A DNA stretch of 64,000 nt from Limnomonas spitsbergensis (lineage: Eukaryota; Chlorophyta; Chlorophyceae; Chlamydomonadales): contig JAYJMM010000119.1 of the NCBI GenBank assembly GCA_037349105.1, forward strand, positions 682,001-746,000, given 5' to 3'. Below, piece by piece: positions 44,601 through 55,629 of this stretch (the first letter of the stretch is position 1; the number at the start of each line of letters is the position of its first letter). The notes below the pieces were generated by a model. The model did no database searches. It was not told the origin of the DNA and was given only the letters and a program-made list of their open reading frames with translations. The position numbers and the translations under genes were made by a program.

Positions 44601-47600
44601 GACTTTGCAAGACAATTTGCGTCAAAAGCGGCCCTTGAGACTTTGCAAGACAATTTGTGTCAAAAGCGGCCCTTGAGACTTTGCAAGACAATTTGTGTCA
44701 AAAGCGGCCCTTGAGACTTTGCAAGACAATTTGTGGCAAAAGCGGCCCTTGAGACTTTGCAAGACAATTTGTGGCAAATGCGGCCCTTGAGACTTTGCAA
44801 GACAATTTGCGTCAAAAGCGGCCCTTGAGACTTTGCAAGACAATTTGTGTCAAAAGCGGCCCTTGAGACTTTGCAAGACAATTTGTGTCAAAAGCGGCCC
44901 TTGAGACTTTGCAAGACAATTTGTGTCAAAAGCGGCCGTTGAGACTTTGCAAGTCAATTTGTGTCAAAAGCGGCCGTTGAGACTTTGCAAGACAATTTGT
45001 GGCAAAAGCGGCCGTTGAGACTTTGCAAGATAATTTGTGGCAAAAGCGGCCGTTGAGACTTTTGGCGACCCTTGTGGCAAAAGCGGCCCTTGAGACTTTT
45101 GTTATTGCAACTCAAGCCCAACTGTAATGAAGGCCACTTCTGGCCAGCTGTAACAATAGCTCATGGCCAAAGCAGCCGGCTCAGGACTTGAACGTCATTG
45201 CCTGGCTTGTTTGTTCTGAATAACCTCCTTCGCCTCCTGGCAAGGAAACCGGATCCTTGTACTTGCAGCTGCGTCTCAATGCCCATCCCCCCTTAAGTCC
45301 ACCCTCCTCAATGCCCACCCCCCCATACCTGCAGCAGGGTCTCAATGTCCATCCCCCCTCAATGCCCAGCCCCCCATACCTGCAGCAGGGTCTCAATGTC
45401 CACCTCCCCTCAATGCCCACCCCCCCATACCTGCAGCAGGGTCTCAATGTCCACCCCCCCTCAATGCCCACCCCCCCATACCTGCAGCAGGGTCTCAATG
45501 TCCATCCCCCCTCAATGCCCAGCCCCCCATACCTGCAGCAGGGTCTCAATGTCCACCTCCCCTCAATGCCCACCCCCCCATACCTGCAGCAGGGTCTCAA
45601 TGTCCATCCCCCCTCAATGCCCACCCCCCCATACCTGCAGCAGGGTCTCAATGTCCATCCCCCCTCAATGCCCAGCCCCCCATACCTGCAGCAGGGTCTC
45701 AATGTCCACCTCCCCTCAATGCCCAGCCGCCCATACCTGCAGCAGGGTCTCAATGTCCACCCCCCCTCAATGCCCAGCCCCCCATACCTGCAGCAGGGTC
45801 TCAATGCCCACCCCCCTCAATGCCTTTCCCCCCATACCTGCAGCAGGGTCTCAATGTCCATCCCCCCTCAATGCTTATCCCCCCATACCTGCAGCAGGGT
45901 CTCAATGTCCATCCCCCTTCAATGCCTATCCCCCCATACCTGCAGCAGGGTCTCAATGTCCATCCCCCCTCAATGCCCAGCCCCCCATATCTGCAGCAGG
46001 GTCTCAATGCCCATCCCCCCTACATGCCCAGCCCCCCATACCTGCAGCAGGGTCTCAATGTCCATCCCCCCTCAATGCCTATCCCCCCATACCTGCAGCA
46101 GGGTCTCAATGTCCATCCCCCCTCAATGCCCATCCCCCCATACCTGCAGCAGGATCTCAATGCCCATCCCCCCCTCCATGCCCATCCCCCCATACCTGCA
46201 GCAGGGTCTCAATGTTTATCCCCCCTCAATGCCCATCCCCCCATACCTGCAACAGGGTCTCAATGCCCATCCCCCCCTCCATGCCCAGCCCCCCATACCT
46301 GCAGCAGGGTCTCAATGTCCATCCCCCCTCAATGCCCACCCCCCATACCTGCAGCAGGGTCTCAATGTTCATCCCCCCTCAATGCATATCCCCCCATACC
46401 TGCAGCAGGGTCTCAATGTCCATCCCCCCTCAATGCCCATCCCCCCATACTTGCAGCAGGGTCTCAATCCCCATAACCCTCCATACCCATCCCCCCATAC
46501 CTGCAGCAGGGTCTCAATGCCCATCCCCCCATATCTGCAGCAGGGTCTCAATGCCCATCCCCCCTACATGCCCAGCCCCCCATACCTGCAGCAGGGTCTC
46601 AATGTCCATCCCCCCTCAATGCCTATCCCCCCATACCTGCAGCAGGGTCTAAATGTCCATCCCCCCTCAATGCCCAGCCCCCCATACCTGCAGCAGGATC
46701 TCAATGCCCATCCCCCCCTCCATGCCCATCCCCCCATACCTGCAGCAGGGTCTCAATGTTTATCCCCCCTCAATGCCCATCCCCCCATACCTGCAGCAGG
46801 GTCTCAATGCCCATCCCCCCCTCCATGCCCAGCCCCCCATACCTGCAGCAGGGTCTCAATGTCCATCCCCCCTCAATGCCCAGCCCCCCATACCTGCAGC
46901 AGGGTCTCAATGTTCATCCCCCCTCAATGCCTATCCCCCCATACCTGCAGCAGGGTCTCAATCCCCATAACCCTCCATACCCATCCCCCCATACCTGCAG
47001 CAGGGTCTCAATGCCCATCCCCCCATACCTGCAGCAGGGTCTCAATGTCCATCCCCCTTCAATGCCCAGCCCCCCATACCTGCAGCAGGGTCTCAATGTC
47101 CATCCCCCCTCAATGCCCAGCCCCCCATACCTGCAGCAGGGTCTCAATGTCCATCCCCCTTCAATGCCTATCCCCCCATACCTGCAGCAGGGTCTCAATG
47201 CCCATCCCCCCTCAATGCCCAGCCCCCCATACCTGCAGCAGGGTCTCAATGTCCATCCCCCTTCAATGCCTTATCCCCCCCCCATACCTGCAGCAGGGTC
47301 TCAATGCCCATCCCCCCTCAATGCCCAGCCCCCCATACCTGCAGCAGGGTCTCAATGTCCAGCCCCCCTGACGAGGAGCAGCTGACCACGAGGGCCTGCC
47401 AGCGCTTCTGGGCGGCCACGGCAAAGCGGGCCTGCAACCACTCTGCATCCTGCCCCGGAGGGCCCTCCAACACATCCCGCATAATGTCAAACAGGCGGAA
47501 GGCCTCCTGCAGATGGAGGGCGGGAGGGGCTGTGGGAGGAGCAGGGAGCAGGAATAGGATGCACTAGTGTTCGCGTCTCAGGTTTTATAGGGTTGGGCGG

Positions 47601-50600
47601 CCGGCCTCACACGTTGTGAAATCCAAGCGAAAGTGAGCAGGGTGTATGGTTTATCCTTCACAATGGCTGCTGTCCCGAGATGAATGCAACCACCCACAGC
47701 ATGTTGATGTTGGGGGTAACGCCCGGCACAATCAGCGTAGATTATTGTACCGTGGCGGATCCCGCCTTGCGGCTTTCGCGACCTTTCCGTATGGGACCCC
47801 AATTGCGCTTGAAGGGTTATAAAACCCGTCATGATGTACAGCACCATGATCGTCATGTATGGCTGAGGTGCGGTGTGTATGTTTTGCCGGCGATGAAGTC
47901 AGGTTTGAAAGCAGGCTACAGGATGGTGGGGCCATGACAGTAGGACGCATTTGCGCCCCAGCCGATGTTTGTCGCCGGGTGGAATGACCTCGCGACTGCA
48001 CACGGCACGTGCGCACATGATTGCGCGGAAATGGTCCAGTGGCACTACACTGGTTGCATCCATACCCCAAAGTTGAAAGGCATGCAAACAATCCTCTCTC
48101 TCCCCCTGTCTAGATCGCTGGGCTCCATGTTCCTGCCACCTTCACATAGGAGGATGGCATGGCTGCACCATGGCCCAGGCTGTGCATGGTAATTAAAATT
48201 GAGCTTAGTCATTCGTTAGCGGCGCCACGCGGCCGAGCATTCAGTAGGACCCAGAGGGTATACACTGTTCTAAACATGCTAGCAATTCCACAATGCCGTA
48301 CACATCGTTTTCATCACCGCGCCTGACCTGTAGGGGTGCGATCCCGTCTGGGCTGAGCTCTACCCCCGAGGCGTTGAGCCGCCCGCCCCCTTCGACCCCC
48401 AAGGTGTCAGGCAGGTCGGACAGGCTGGTGTAGCGCTCCAGGGCGGTGCAGAGGAGGTGCTGGGTGTCCCGCTTCAGCCTCGATAGCAGTCCACCCTGAT
48501 GGGATCATGGGGGCAAGGGGGGCCGGCGCGTGTTTGGGGGGTAGGGAGGATGAAATGAAAAAAGGGGTGGGGGTAGCTTTGAAGAAATGAAAAAAATGGA
48601 GGGGGTAGCTGGTCGGATGCCCAAACACAAGTGCAGGATTACCAAGGATAGGGGTCATGAGGGCACAGGTTGCATGGCAAGGACATAACTCAGTTGGAGG
48701 GGTGGCCGGATGCAATGCAGCCCCTGGGTTTTCAGTGAGCCTAGAGAGCTGTCTAGCCTGAAGGTAGGTGGGGGCAGCATGACCATGGCTGACACAACCA
48801 AGGCCAGCACTATGACTGGTGGGGGCAGGTGAGGGCAGCATGACTGGCGCAGGTGGGGGCAACATGACTAGGGCACCATGGCTGGTGGGGGCAGGTGGGG
48901 GCAACATGACCATGGCTGACACAACCAAGGCCAGCACCACCTTGCACTGTCATATGGGGAGAGGGGGCCGCTGGTGTGCCATGGACCATGGCTTAAGTGA
49001 AATGGGAATGTAGTACAGAAGGGTGGAAGATCAGGGGACAGCTCTTCTCAGGGCAATCAAAATCATACAAGAAATATCCTCACCTTAGCCAGGTCATAAA
49101 CTTGCGCCATATGCTACATTGGTGTTTCTTTTTCGGCTATGGGGCCACCTTCAGCAGGCCGCCCCGCGGCCGCCGAGGGCCCAATTGGGACCAAACCTAG
49201 TCAGACCGACAACTAGCGGCCAAAGCAGCATGGCTAGCCACAAACGGGGCCTCTGGCCAGAGATCGGGAGGTGGCTGACATGTAGCAAAGCAACAAAAAA
49301 TATGGTCGGTAGTAATAAATCGGCAGCCCCGAGACGCCAGCCAGCTCCCCCTAGACACCCATCCACTCGAGCCTTCACTGGTATACCGACATTGGTACAC
49401 ACATCCTATACCGTGCTGTAGATTTGCATTGTTTGCCTCAGGTATGAATCAATTGTTTAGACAGAGCTTGCCTCGGGGCAAAATATGGACAACCACCCTC
49501 CATTTCCAACTGAAGCTGGCATTGGCAATTGAGGATTCGTTTTTCAACGAATCCTTCACTCCCAAACAACATGAATTTTGAGGGTAGGCTATTTGAATCT
49601 GCTGTATGGTGATATGGAGATCATAGAATGACCACAAAAAGTAGGTTCCACAGCAAACCCTAGCAAGCCTGTCAGGCCATCCTCACCTCTGCCTGCGTGA
49701 TGCGTCCCTCCCTCTCTTGCTCAAGGAGAGGGCTCATGAGCAGACCGATGATCCGGAAGCAACGTGTGGTCATAGTGGCCACACCGGGCTTCAGGACCCA
49801 CCTACAAGTAGGACACAACAGCAGTGCGTGGGAAAGAGGGACAACAGAGAGGTTTTTGTGGTTATGGTATCCACTCCGGCTTCAGGACCCACCTACAAGT
49901 AAAACAACACAGGAGAGAGCACAGTTGTGAGATCAGGAATCACTTTTGTGTGGCACTCATGAGGGGGTGGCACGGGTGGAAAAAAAGGGCCAGGGTACCA
50001 GGGTCTGGCTTGGGCGAAACAAATATTGAGGAAGGGTTTGTACAATTTTGAGACAGTTAAGCAATTTCCAAGTATTAGTAAAAATATTGTGTAAGGGGAG
50101 GGAAAATTTCAGCAGTGGCGTGGATGCTTGTTGAGAGAGGCCAGCAGTTGGGTTCGAGCAAGGCTGTTTGGTATAGCAACGTTGACAACCGGCAAGCAAG
50201 GGTGCCTGGGGAAATACAGCAACGTGGCTGCCAATCAGATGGTCGGCGGGTGCGGGGAGGGGGCAGCAGTGTCATAGCGCTCCACTGCGCATGTCCGGCG
50301 AGCTGCAGCCAGCGCCTGCCTGCTGCCTGGTGCATGAGGACAATGAGGATACAAGGTTCCTTTCCAAGGTTATGGAATCTGAGGGAAGCTGAAGGCACAT
50401 TGCGACTGCCTGAGTAGTGTGAGAGCCAGTCACACTCAGCACTGCCCCCAGTCCCCAAGGTGGCCCAAGAGTATGTAGGGTACCGAGGGGACATCAATCC
50501 CATGTTGTGACGGGCAGACTGCATGGGCCTGGCTAGTGCCTGCAGCATCTTGGTCCGTCCCCATACCCTGATACCCAAGGTGTGCCATGAGCGTGCAAGG

Positions 50601-53600
50601 TACAGAGAAAGCATGGATCCATTTATATCTTTCTGACTGCCTGAGCATTACCCTGACGAGCAGCTCCATTGCTCTGCCCCGCCCCTTACCTCAGGTGAGC
50701 CATGAGCGTGTATGGGACACTGACGTTGAAGTGCACCGCAAACTGCTGGATCAGCCACTTCCAGGGCCCGTCAATCAACAGATTGCTGCTTGTGCATCCC
50801 GCCATCTGCGGCAGGACAGCAGAGCTCCAGGGTCAACTGCAGTGCGCAACACCCAGGCCAGCTTTGCATGTGCGACCCGGGCCACTTTCGACTGGCTGCT
50901 GCGTGGCTGCTGCAGTACGGATATGGAAAGAACACTGACCGGCCTACGGCTGGTGGCCCGACATGGAGGACATGTTGCACACCAGGTATCCCGGCCCTGG
51001 GCTGAAATGTAGCTGAATTGTGATACAAAACAGGCAGAGCGGGAAACGGGACGGGTCGCATCGCCATGAACACTGGAGGGGGAGCTGCGTCTTGTAGGTC
51101 GAAAACAACCAAAGGGTGCACACAGCCCTCATTGTCGACCCCGACCCCAGCTAACACACGAATGGACTCTTGACCCCCTTGGCTTGCTAAGGAGCATGCA
51201 CTCCATGGGATCCAGTGTTTTTTGCAGTGGTAACCGCATCACTTTCAGCTACATTTCAGCTACACTATGGCCTATGGCCACCAGCTTTTGGCTAGGCCAG
51301 CCTTGCTGCCAAGGCCTTCGGCCGGAGGCCGGTCTAGGTTTGGTGTCAGTCAGCCCAGGGGTGGCCAAAGCACGGCCCATCAAAGGTGGTCGGGGAACCA
51401 CTAAAAAAACGCGAATGTGATCCAGTACAAGCAGGCTGGTCAGAAACCCCTCCACCTCTGCCAAGATGCAGCCGTGGGTGGTGTACCCTGGTGCGTACCC
51501 TGGTGCGTCGTTTTCACTCCTCCTTCTTGGTCAGATAATACTAAGGCCACCAAAAAGAACCGGGAGTCTGCAGCCCGTTCACTGTAAATGGGTAACAACA
51601 ACCAAAGGCAAGGATGGCTATCAGCATACACAGCAACACCAGACCGGACCAGTATTGTCTGGACAGCCCACCGCTCTCCGCGAATTCTATTCCCTGCATA
51701 ATACCGTACGTCAAGTACAAAAGTCTGCATCGCTGCCATTCTACTGTACCTTGAGCGCTGCGTCAAGCATCACATCCATGACCGAGCAAGTGTTGATGCG
51801 CAGCAGACCGCCCTTGGAGGCGGCGCCCGCAACAGCTACTCCGCCTGCCGTGATAGGAGCGACGCCTGCAGCAGCTGGCGCAGCGGTGGCCGCCGGGTGG
51901 GTTTGAGCCAGCTGAATCGACGGCAGGGGCGCAAAAGCTACCATCGGGTAATGCGGCTGCTGCTGTGGCTGCTGCAAGCCTGGGTACTGCTGGTGCTGGT
52001 TCAGGGTGCTGCTCTCTACGGCCATGGGCACGTAAGGCTGAGGGGGAGGAGCTTGCTGCTGTAGGGCCGGGTAGGCATTAGGAGCCATCGGGCCATCCCG
52101 CCACTGCACATTCAGCTCCAGCGTGCCACACCTGGAGCATCAGATAAACGGCAGGGGGTGTCTTAATAGGGTGTGGAAGGCAACCTGTCTGCATGGCTGG
52201 TCCGGCTGGGAGGTGGACTGTGTCGGACTGGGGGCACAGCCCCCCTGACCCCGAGGGACGGCGACCGCTCACTGCGCTGCCTACTCCCCTACAAGATAAA
52301 CAATGCCGCCTCACATGGATGTCTGATCAGGGTCAGAAGACAAGTTCCATGCTGCAAGCGCCGACAGCCTAATAGAATATGTGGTGCCAAAACAGGCTTC
52401 AAAACCGACAAGCGCTACAAATATAACGTAGAGGCACCTCGCCGTGCTCCCCTTCGGCATTGCACAGAAAATGAGGATGCCAACTCATCCCCTTGAGGGC
52501 AGCCCCTCATCCGCACAACTGACCTGGTCCGAGCACCCTTCCCGTCTGCCGTCACTGGGAACAACGCCAACTCTACGGGCACACCGTCGCGGCCAGCCGT
52601 CCCGTACGTTTCCATGTGCTGCTCCGCAAGCGCCCGCAGCCTCGACACGTCGATCACGCCCTGGGCCAGCTTCCCGCCGGACCCGACCAGCTCGCCGCGC
52701 AGCTGCTCCTCGGGGAAGGGCGCACCGTCTGAGCCGCCAGAGGAGGCAGAGGGCAGCCGCATCTGAGGGAGCACCAAGCTCGGGGAGGACGCGCTGGCCA
52801 TGCCCTTACGGTCCACTGAGCAGGAGGTGGCACGGCTGCCGCAGCTGACACGCACGAGCATGTTCCTGGAGGAGCCACCGCCACCGGAGCCGCCGCTGCC
52901 GCCCAGGATACGGTTGAGCACGCTGCCTCCAAGGTTGTTCTGTGCGCGATGCACGCGGATCACTAGGTGTGGGCCGGAGTCCGCCGCAGCCAGCGGCCCC
53001 ACTCCGTCGTCCCCCGCCGCCCAGCCCAGGTCCATACCCGGGGGCGCCGGCGCCGTGACCAGAACTGAGCCTGGCGGGGACTGAGGGACTGCGTGCACCA
53101 GGGCCCCCGCCCCACCCAGCAAGCCGTCCTGCTGGTAGTACGCGTTGGCGGATCCAGCGGGGGTCTGGCTGCGAGAGGAGTCACGCCGGTCTAGGCCGCT
53201 GTTCGGGATGACCAGCAGGGTGGGCCGCACGGGGCGCTGCGGGGCGGTGTCCTGTGACTCCATGTCGTCCCAACATATCTCGTTTTGTCCAGCCTGGGTG
53301 CAGCCGGGGAAAGATGGGCAGAATTTGGATTCTACTGATTTCTGCGCAGCATGCGCAGGGACCTTTAGCCATTTGCACTTTCTGGTTGAACCTATGAAGC
53401 AGCAGCAACAGCAGCTGGAGAAGGAGCACAAGCAGAAGCAGCTACGCACACTGCCAGGGGTTGCCATTGTATCAACAGAGAACACAAACGGCAATTTAGC
53501 CATGAATGGGAAAGTAAATTATAGCAGGGTCGATGAAAACGGTTGCTATGGCAAGGATGGTGTGGTATGTATTAAGGAAGTAGATCCCTTGCCACTGGTA

Positions 53601-55629
53601 TGGGGCCCTAGGAATCGCTCGGCTGGAGCAAGGGCCTCATCCCTGGATTCCCTGCCCTGTAATCATTTCGGCTGGAGGAGCGGGAAACCCTTTGTTTGTC
53701 AGTGTATATTTAAGTGTGTGCCAGAACTCCTTTGATAGGTCGCTGGGCAATCGCCACTGGGCCAGTACAGAATAGGGACCAATCCTTGACCGGTACCGTA
53801 CAGAATAGTACTGTGTGCCGGTCACTGACAGAATAGGGACCAAGCCTTGACAGCCAGTACACAAAGCATTAGGTCTTGCTGCGATAGGCACCCCTGTCCG
53901 CAGGCCGTGAGTCTGAGATGTAGCTGATTTTTAGCTGAAGCACCCTGAAGCAAACACAGATGAGTGATATGTGTCTGCACCTGGGTGGATGCCAGCCTCT
54001 TGGGTTTGGTCAGCGCGTTCATCAGGATGGCCTTAGTTGCGGCCTTCTTCCAGTTGGCCCTGGCATCGCTGGTGGTGGCAGCGGGAGGCGGCTCATCCGG
54101 TACGTCCTGGGAGGAAGAGGATAGAGAATTAGAGAGCGGTGGGATTAGGAGCGAAAGAGCATTAGCAGGGCATCGACGCAACGCATGCAAACAGGCGGCG
54201 CAGGAGAAAAGGGACCTGGGCTCATGCCAGACGCCCACCTGACCCTGAAGGAGACAACAGGTCAAACAAGGGAGCAAGTGCAGACTCCACTTCTGACCAT
54301 GATGTGGCTGCATGGTACCTGGGGCTGCTGAACTAAACACAGCCACTCACATGGTCCATTGCAGGTGAGAGCAGCAGGCCTCCAAGACCAAACCCCTCTC
54401 TCAGCTCCTGCATGCCGTTGTCCAGGAAGGGCCGCGACTCCGGCTCATCTTGCTTGCTGAAACAGATCTGGGACGGGATTGGAGAGGGGGGCAGTAGGGG
54501 CAGAGGCTGGCTGCTGAGCTTGTTCATACGGCTAGAAATGTCAGACAAGCATGGAATTGAAAGGTGATGATTTGGAGGAAAGCAAAGGGCAAGGTGGAGG
54601 AGGGCTAAGGGTAAGGTGGAGCAGGGCAGAGGGCCAACTCAAATCTGGAGCCCTAGATGCTGCTGCAAGTCAAGGCTAGGGCCCCTTCCTTCTACTGCTG
54701 CTAGTCCGCAGGCCAAAGTCACTGCGCTGTTGCTAGTCAAGAGCCTCCACCGAGGCTTTTTCACGGCCTCCACATTTGTTTATAGCTGGGTGGTCAACAT
54801 GAGGAGCACAGGTCCATGCCTAGGGTCTCACCTGCTGCTGCTAGTCCAGGGCCTTGGTGCTCACCTGCACGCAGCCCTCGTAGGCAAGGAAGCGGGACCA
54901 GGCATCCGAGCGGCTCATGCGCACCATGGCACTGCTGGCTGCCCGTTGTGGGCTGCCTAGCCGGGGGCGCGTGGGCTGCTGAACAGGCCTGGTGCTGCCG
55001 CCGCCACTGCCAACGCCGCCGCCACCCGAGCTGCCACCGCGTCCGCCAATGCTGCCCCATGTGCCTAATAGGCTCTGAGCGCCCCCCCGGTCGGCTTCGG
55101 GGTTTGACATTTGATGCTGCAACGGCGGGGGCGCAGGGGGCCGCTGCGGCGACGGTGCAGTCGCCACGGTGGATGCAACAACCTTGGCACCTGGCGGAGT
55201 CCATCTCGCTGGCTTGTCGGCTGCTGGCGCTGCATCGTCATCTGAGGAGTTGCGCCCGCGACCCAAGCGGCTGGGTGTGTGGCCATGCATGTCCTTCCCA
55301 GCACTCTGCTGTTGTTGCAGTTGCTGTTGCAGTTGCTGCTGCTGTTGCTGCAAGAAGTGAGGTGAGGTATCTGCAGGTGGAGGTATTGATGCTTGACGCA
55401 TGGGCGAGGCGAAGGGTGCGTAGGTCACGTTGGGAACAGCCAAGGCGGGGCTTCCGCTTAATGGGGACGAGTACAGGCCGCTGAAGCTGTGGGCTGGAGT
55501 GTCCATGTCTGCTGTGGATCGCTGCTCATAGGCGCCCTGGTCTTCGTAATAATCATTCTGGCTGCAGTCATTCACTGCTTGGTCAGAATGGTTTTGCCTG
55601 GAGGAGGCTTCCGCTGCCCTGTAGCTCAT
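35653..55629 (-). CDS. C2 + MUN-domain protein (Unc13/PATROL1-like), 19 exons
   Basis: Predicted vesicle-tethering or priming factor at membranes. Exons (minus, phases agree): 55629-54865, 54467-54351, 54106-53981, 53293-52524, 52131-51750, 50805-50690, 49801-49687, 48495-48328, 47506-47339, 44486-44419 (least certain), 43501-43393, 43083-42914, 40760-40655, 40012-39854, 39393-38608, 38224-38075, 37022-36867, 36586-36455, 35748-35653. About 1552 residues. The N-terminus is disordered and Gln/Gly-rich. A C2-like fold spans exons 4-5 (LVIRVHRAQ ... CGTLELNVQW). MUN-type helices follow: GPWKWLIQQFAVHFNVS, LRWVLKPGVATMTTRCF. The end matches plant DUF810/PATROL1 proteins (PRVYVAVGRALWDQAGRDL, DINEFFRQRLALYE, ERDLEVPGHIDLVQ). 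Exon 15 has a long Gly/Ala insert. Family assignment is by recalled pattern and is good but not proven. Confidence 0.75.
38223..38345 (-). repeat. Duplicated 3' splice region of exon 16
   Basis: A roughly 60-bp unit (CACTGAGCAG|CTGGTCTCTG plus the preceding polypyrimidine tract, minus strand) occurs twice in tandem. The copy next to 38224 is the one used in the gene model; the upstream copy is a complete decoy acceptor. Confidence 0.7.
40529..40633. repeat. Three copies of a 35-bp unit in intron 13
   Basis: TGCCTGTTATTTGCTGTC plus 17 more bases, repeated three times without visible change, just after the exon 13 donor. Confidence 0.85.
40801..42503. repeat. 35-bp minisatellite, about 48 copies
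   Basis: The unit is CATGATGAACAACGTGCATG plus CAACGCAGGCCAAAC, with A/T and G/A variants at two positions and two short deletions (near 41446 and 42082). It lies in intron 12 of the MUN gene. Because 35 is not a multiple of 3 and the unit has no stop on the minus strand, all three minus frames are open, giving spurious ORFs of 490-630 codons. Confidence 0.95.
42784..42944. repeat. R3 insertion flanked by about 40-bp direct repeats at the exon 12 donor
   Basis: The end of exon 12 with its donor (about 42903-42944) occurs again, with a few changes, at about 42784-42824. Between them lies R3 (about 42823-42895, TTTGGTGTCAATCGGCCC ... CATCAAAGGTGGTC). A second R3 copy, about 85% similar by eye, lies at about 51337-51408 in another intron. 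The flanks look like a long target-site duplication, as made by SINE/LINE insertion, or like a simple segment duplication. Confidence 0.6.
43960..44390. repeat. Pyrimidine-rich minisatellite in intron 10
   Basis: Irregular repeats of CCCCTCCTCTGCCCCTCACC-type words, almost pure C/T on the plus strand (purine-rich in the transcript). Its long purine/pyrimidine asymmetry could form triplex or G-rich structures. Confidence 0.85.
44525..45085. repeat. 38-bp minisatellite, about 15 copies
   Basis: The unit is AAGACAATTTGTGTCAAAAG plus CGGCCCTTGAGACTTTGC, with GTGTC/GTGGC/GCGTC variants. It lies in the intron between exons 9 and 10 of the MUN gene. Confidence 0.95.
45270..47339. repeat. 51-bp minisatellite built from an exon-donor junction, about 40 copies
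   Basis: Each unit, read on the minus strand, contains the last bases of MUN exon 9 and its donor (GAGACCCTGCTGCAG|GTATGGG), then a G-rich spacer. The array abuts exon 9, whose authentic donor is at 47339/47338. As 51 is a multiple of 3, long plus-strand Pro-rich frames appear; they are not genes. In the exon's own frame each unit has a TGA. Confidence 0.9.
48770..48945. repeat. Short G-rich tandem repeats in intron 8
   Basis: Irregular copies of GGTGGGGGCA(G/A)CATGAC, and of a CATGGCTGACACAACCAAGG segment (two copies). No coding role is seen. Confidence 0.7.
49770..49910 (-). repeat. Duplicated 3' splice region of exon 7
   Basis: CTACTTGTAG|GTGGGTCCTG (minus) occurs at about 49810 and again about 92 bases upstream near 49902, each with similar sequence on both sides. 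The gene model uses the one at 49801; the upstream copy is a near-perfect decoy. Confidence 0.65.

Noticed and set aside
43768..44638. Pro/Leu/Ser-rich plus-strand frames
   Set aside because: Low-complexity translation of the pyrimidine tract and the adjoining 38-bp array.
40801..47339. CRISPR-like regular repeats
   Set aside because: Units are tandem with no unique spacers, in introns of a eukaryotic gene.
45257..47385. Pro-rich plus-strand frame of about 700 codons
   Set aside because: Direct consequence of the 51-bp array; the array lies in an intron of the minus-strand gene.
53145..53735. 196-codon plus-strand frame opposite the MUN exon 4
   Set aside because: Most of it is antisense to a well-supported exon and its splice sites; no domain is seen.
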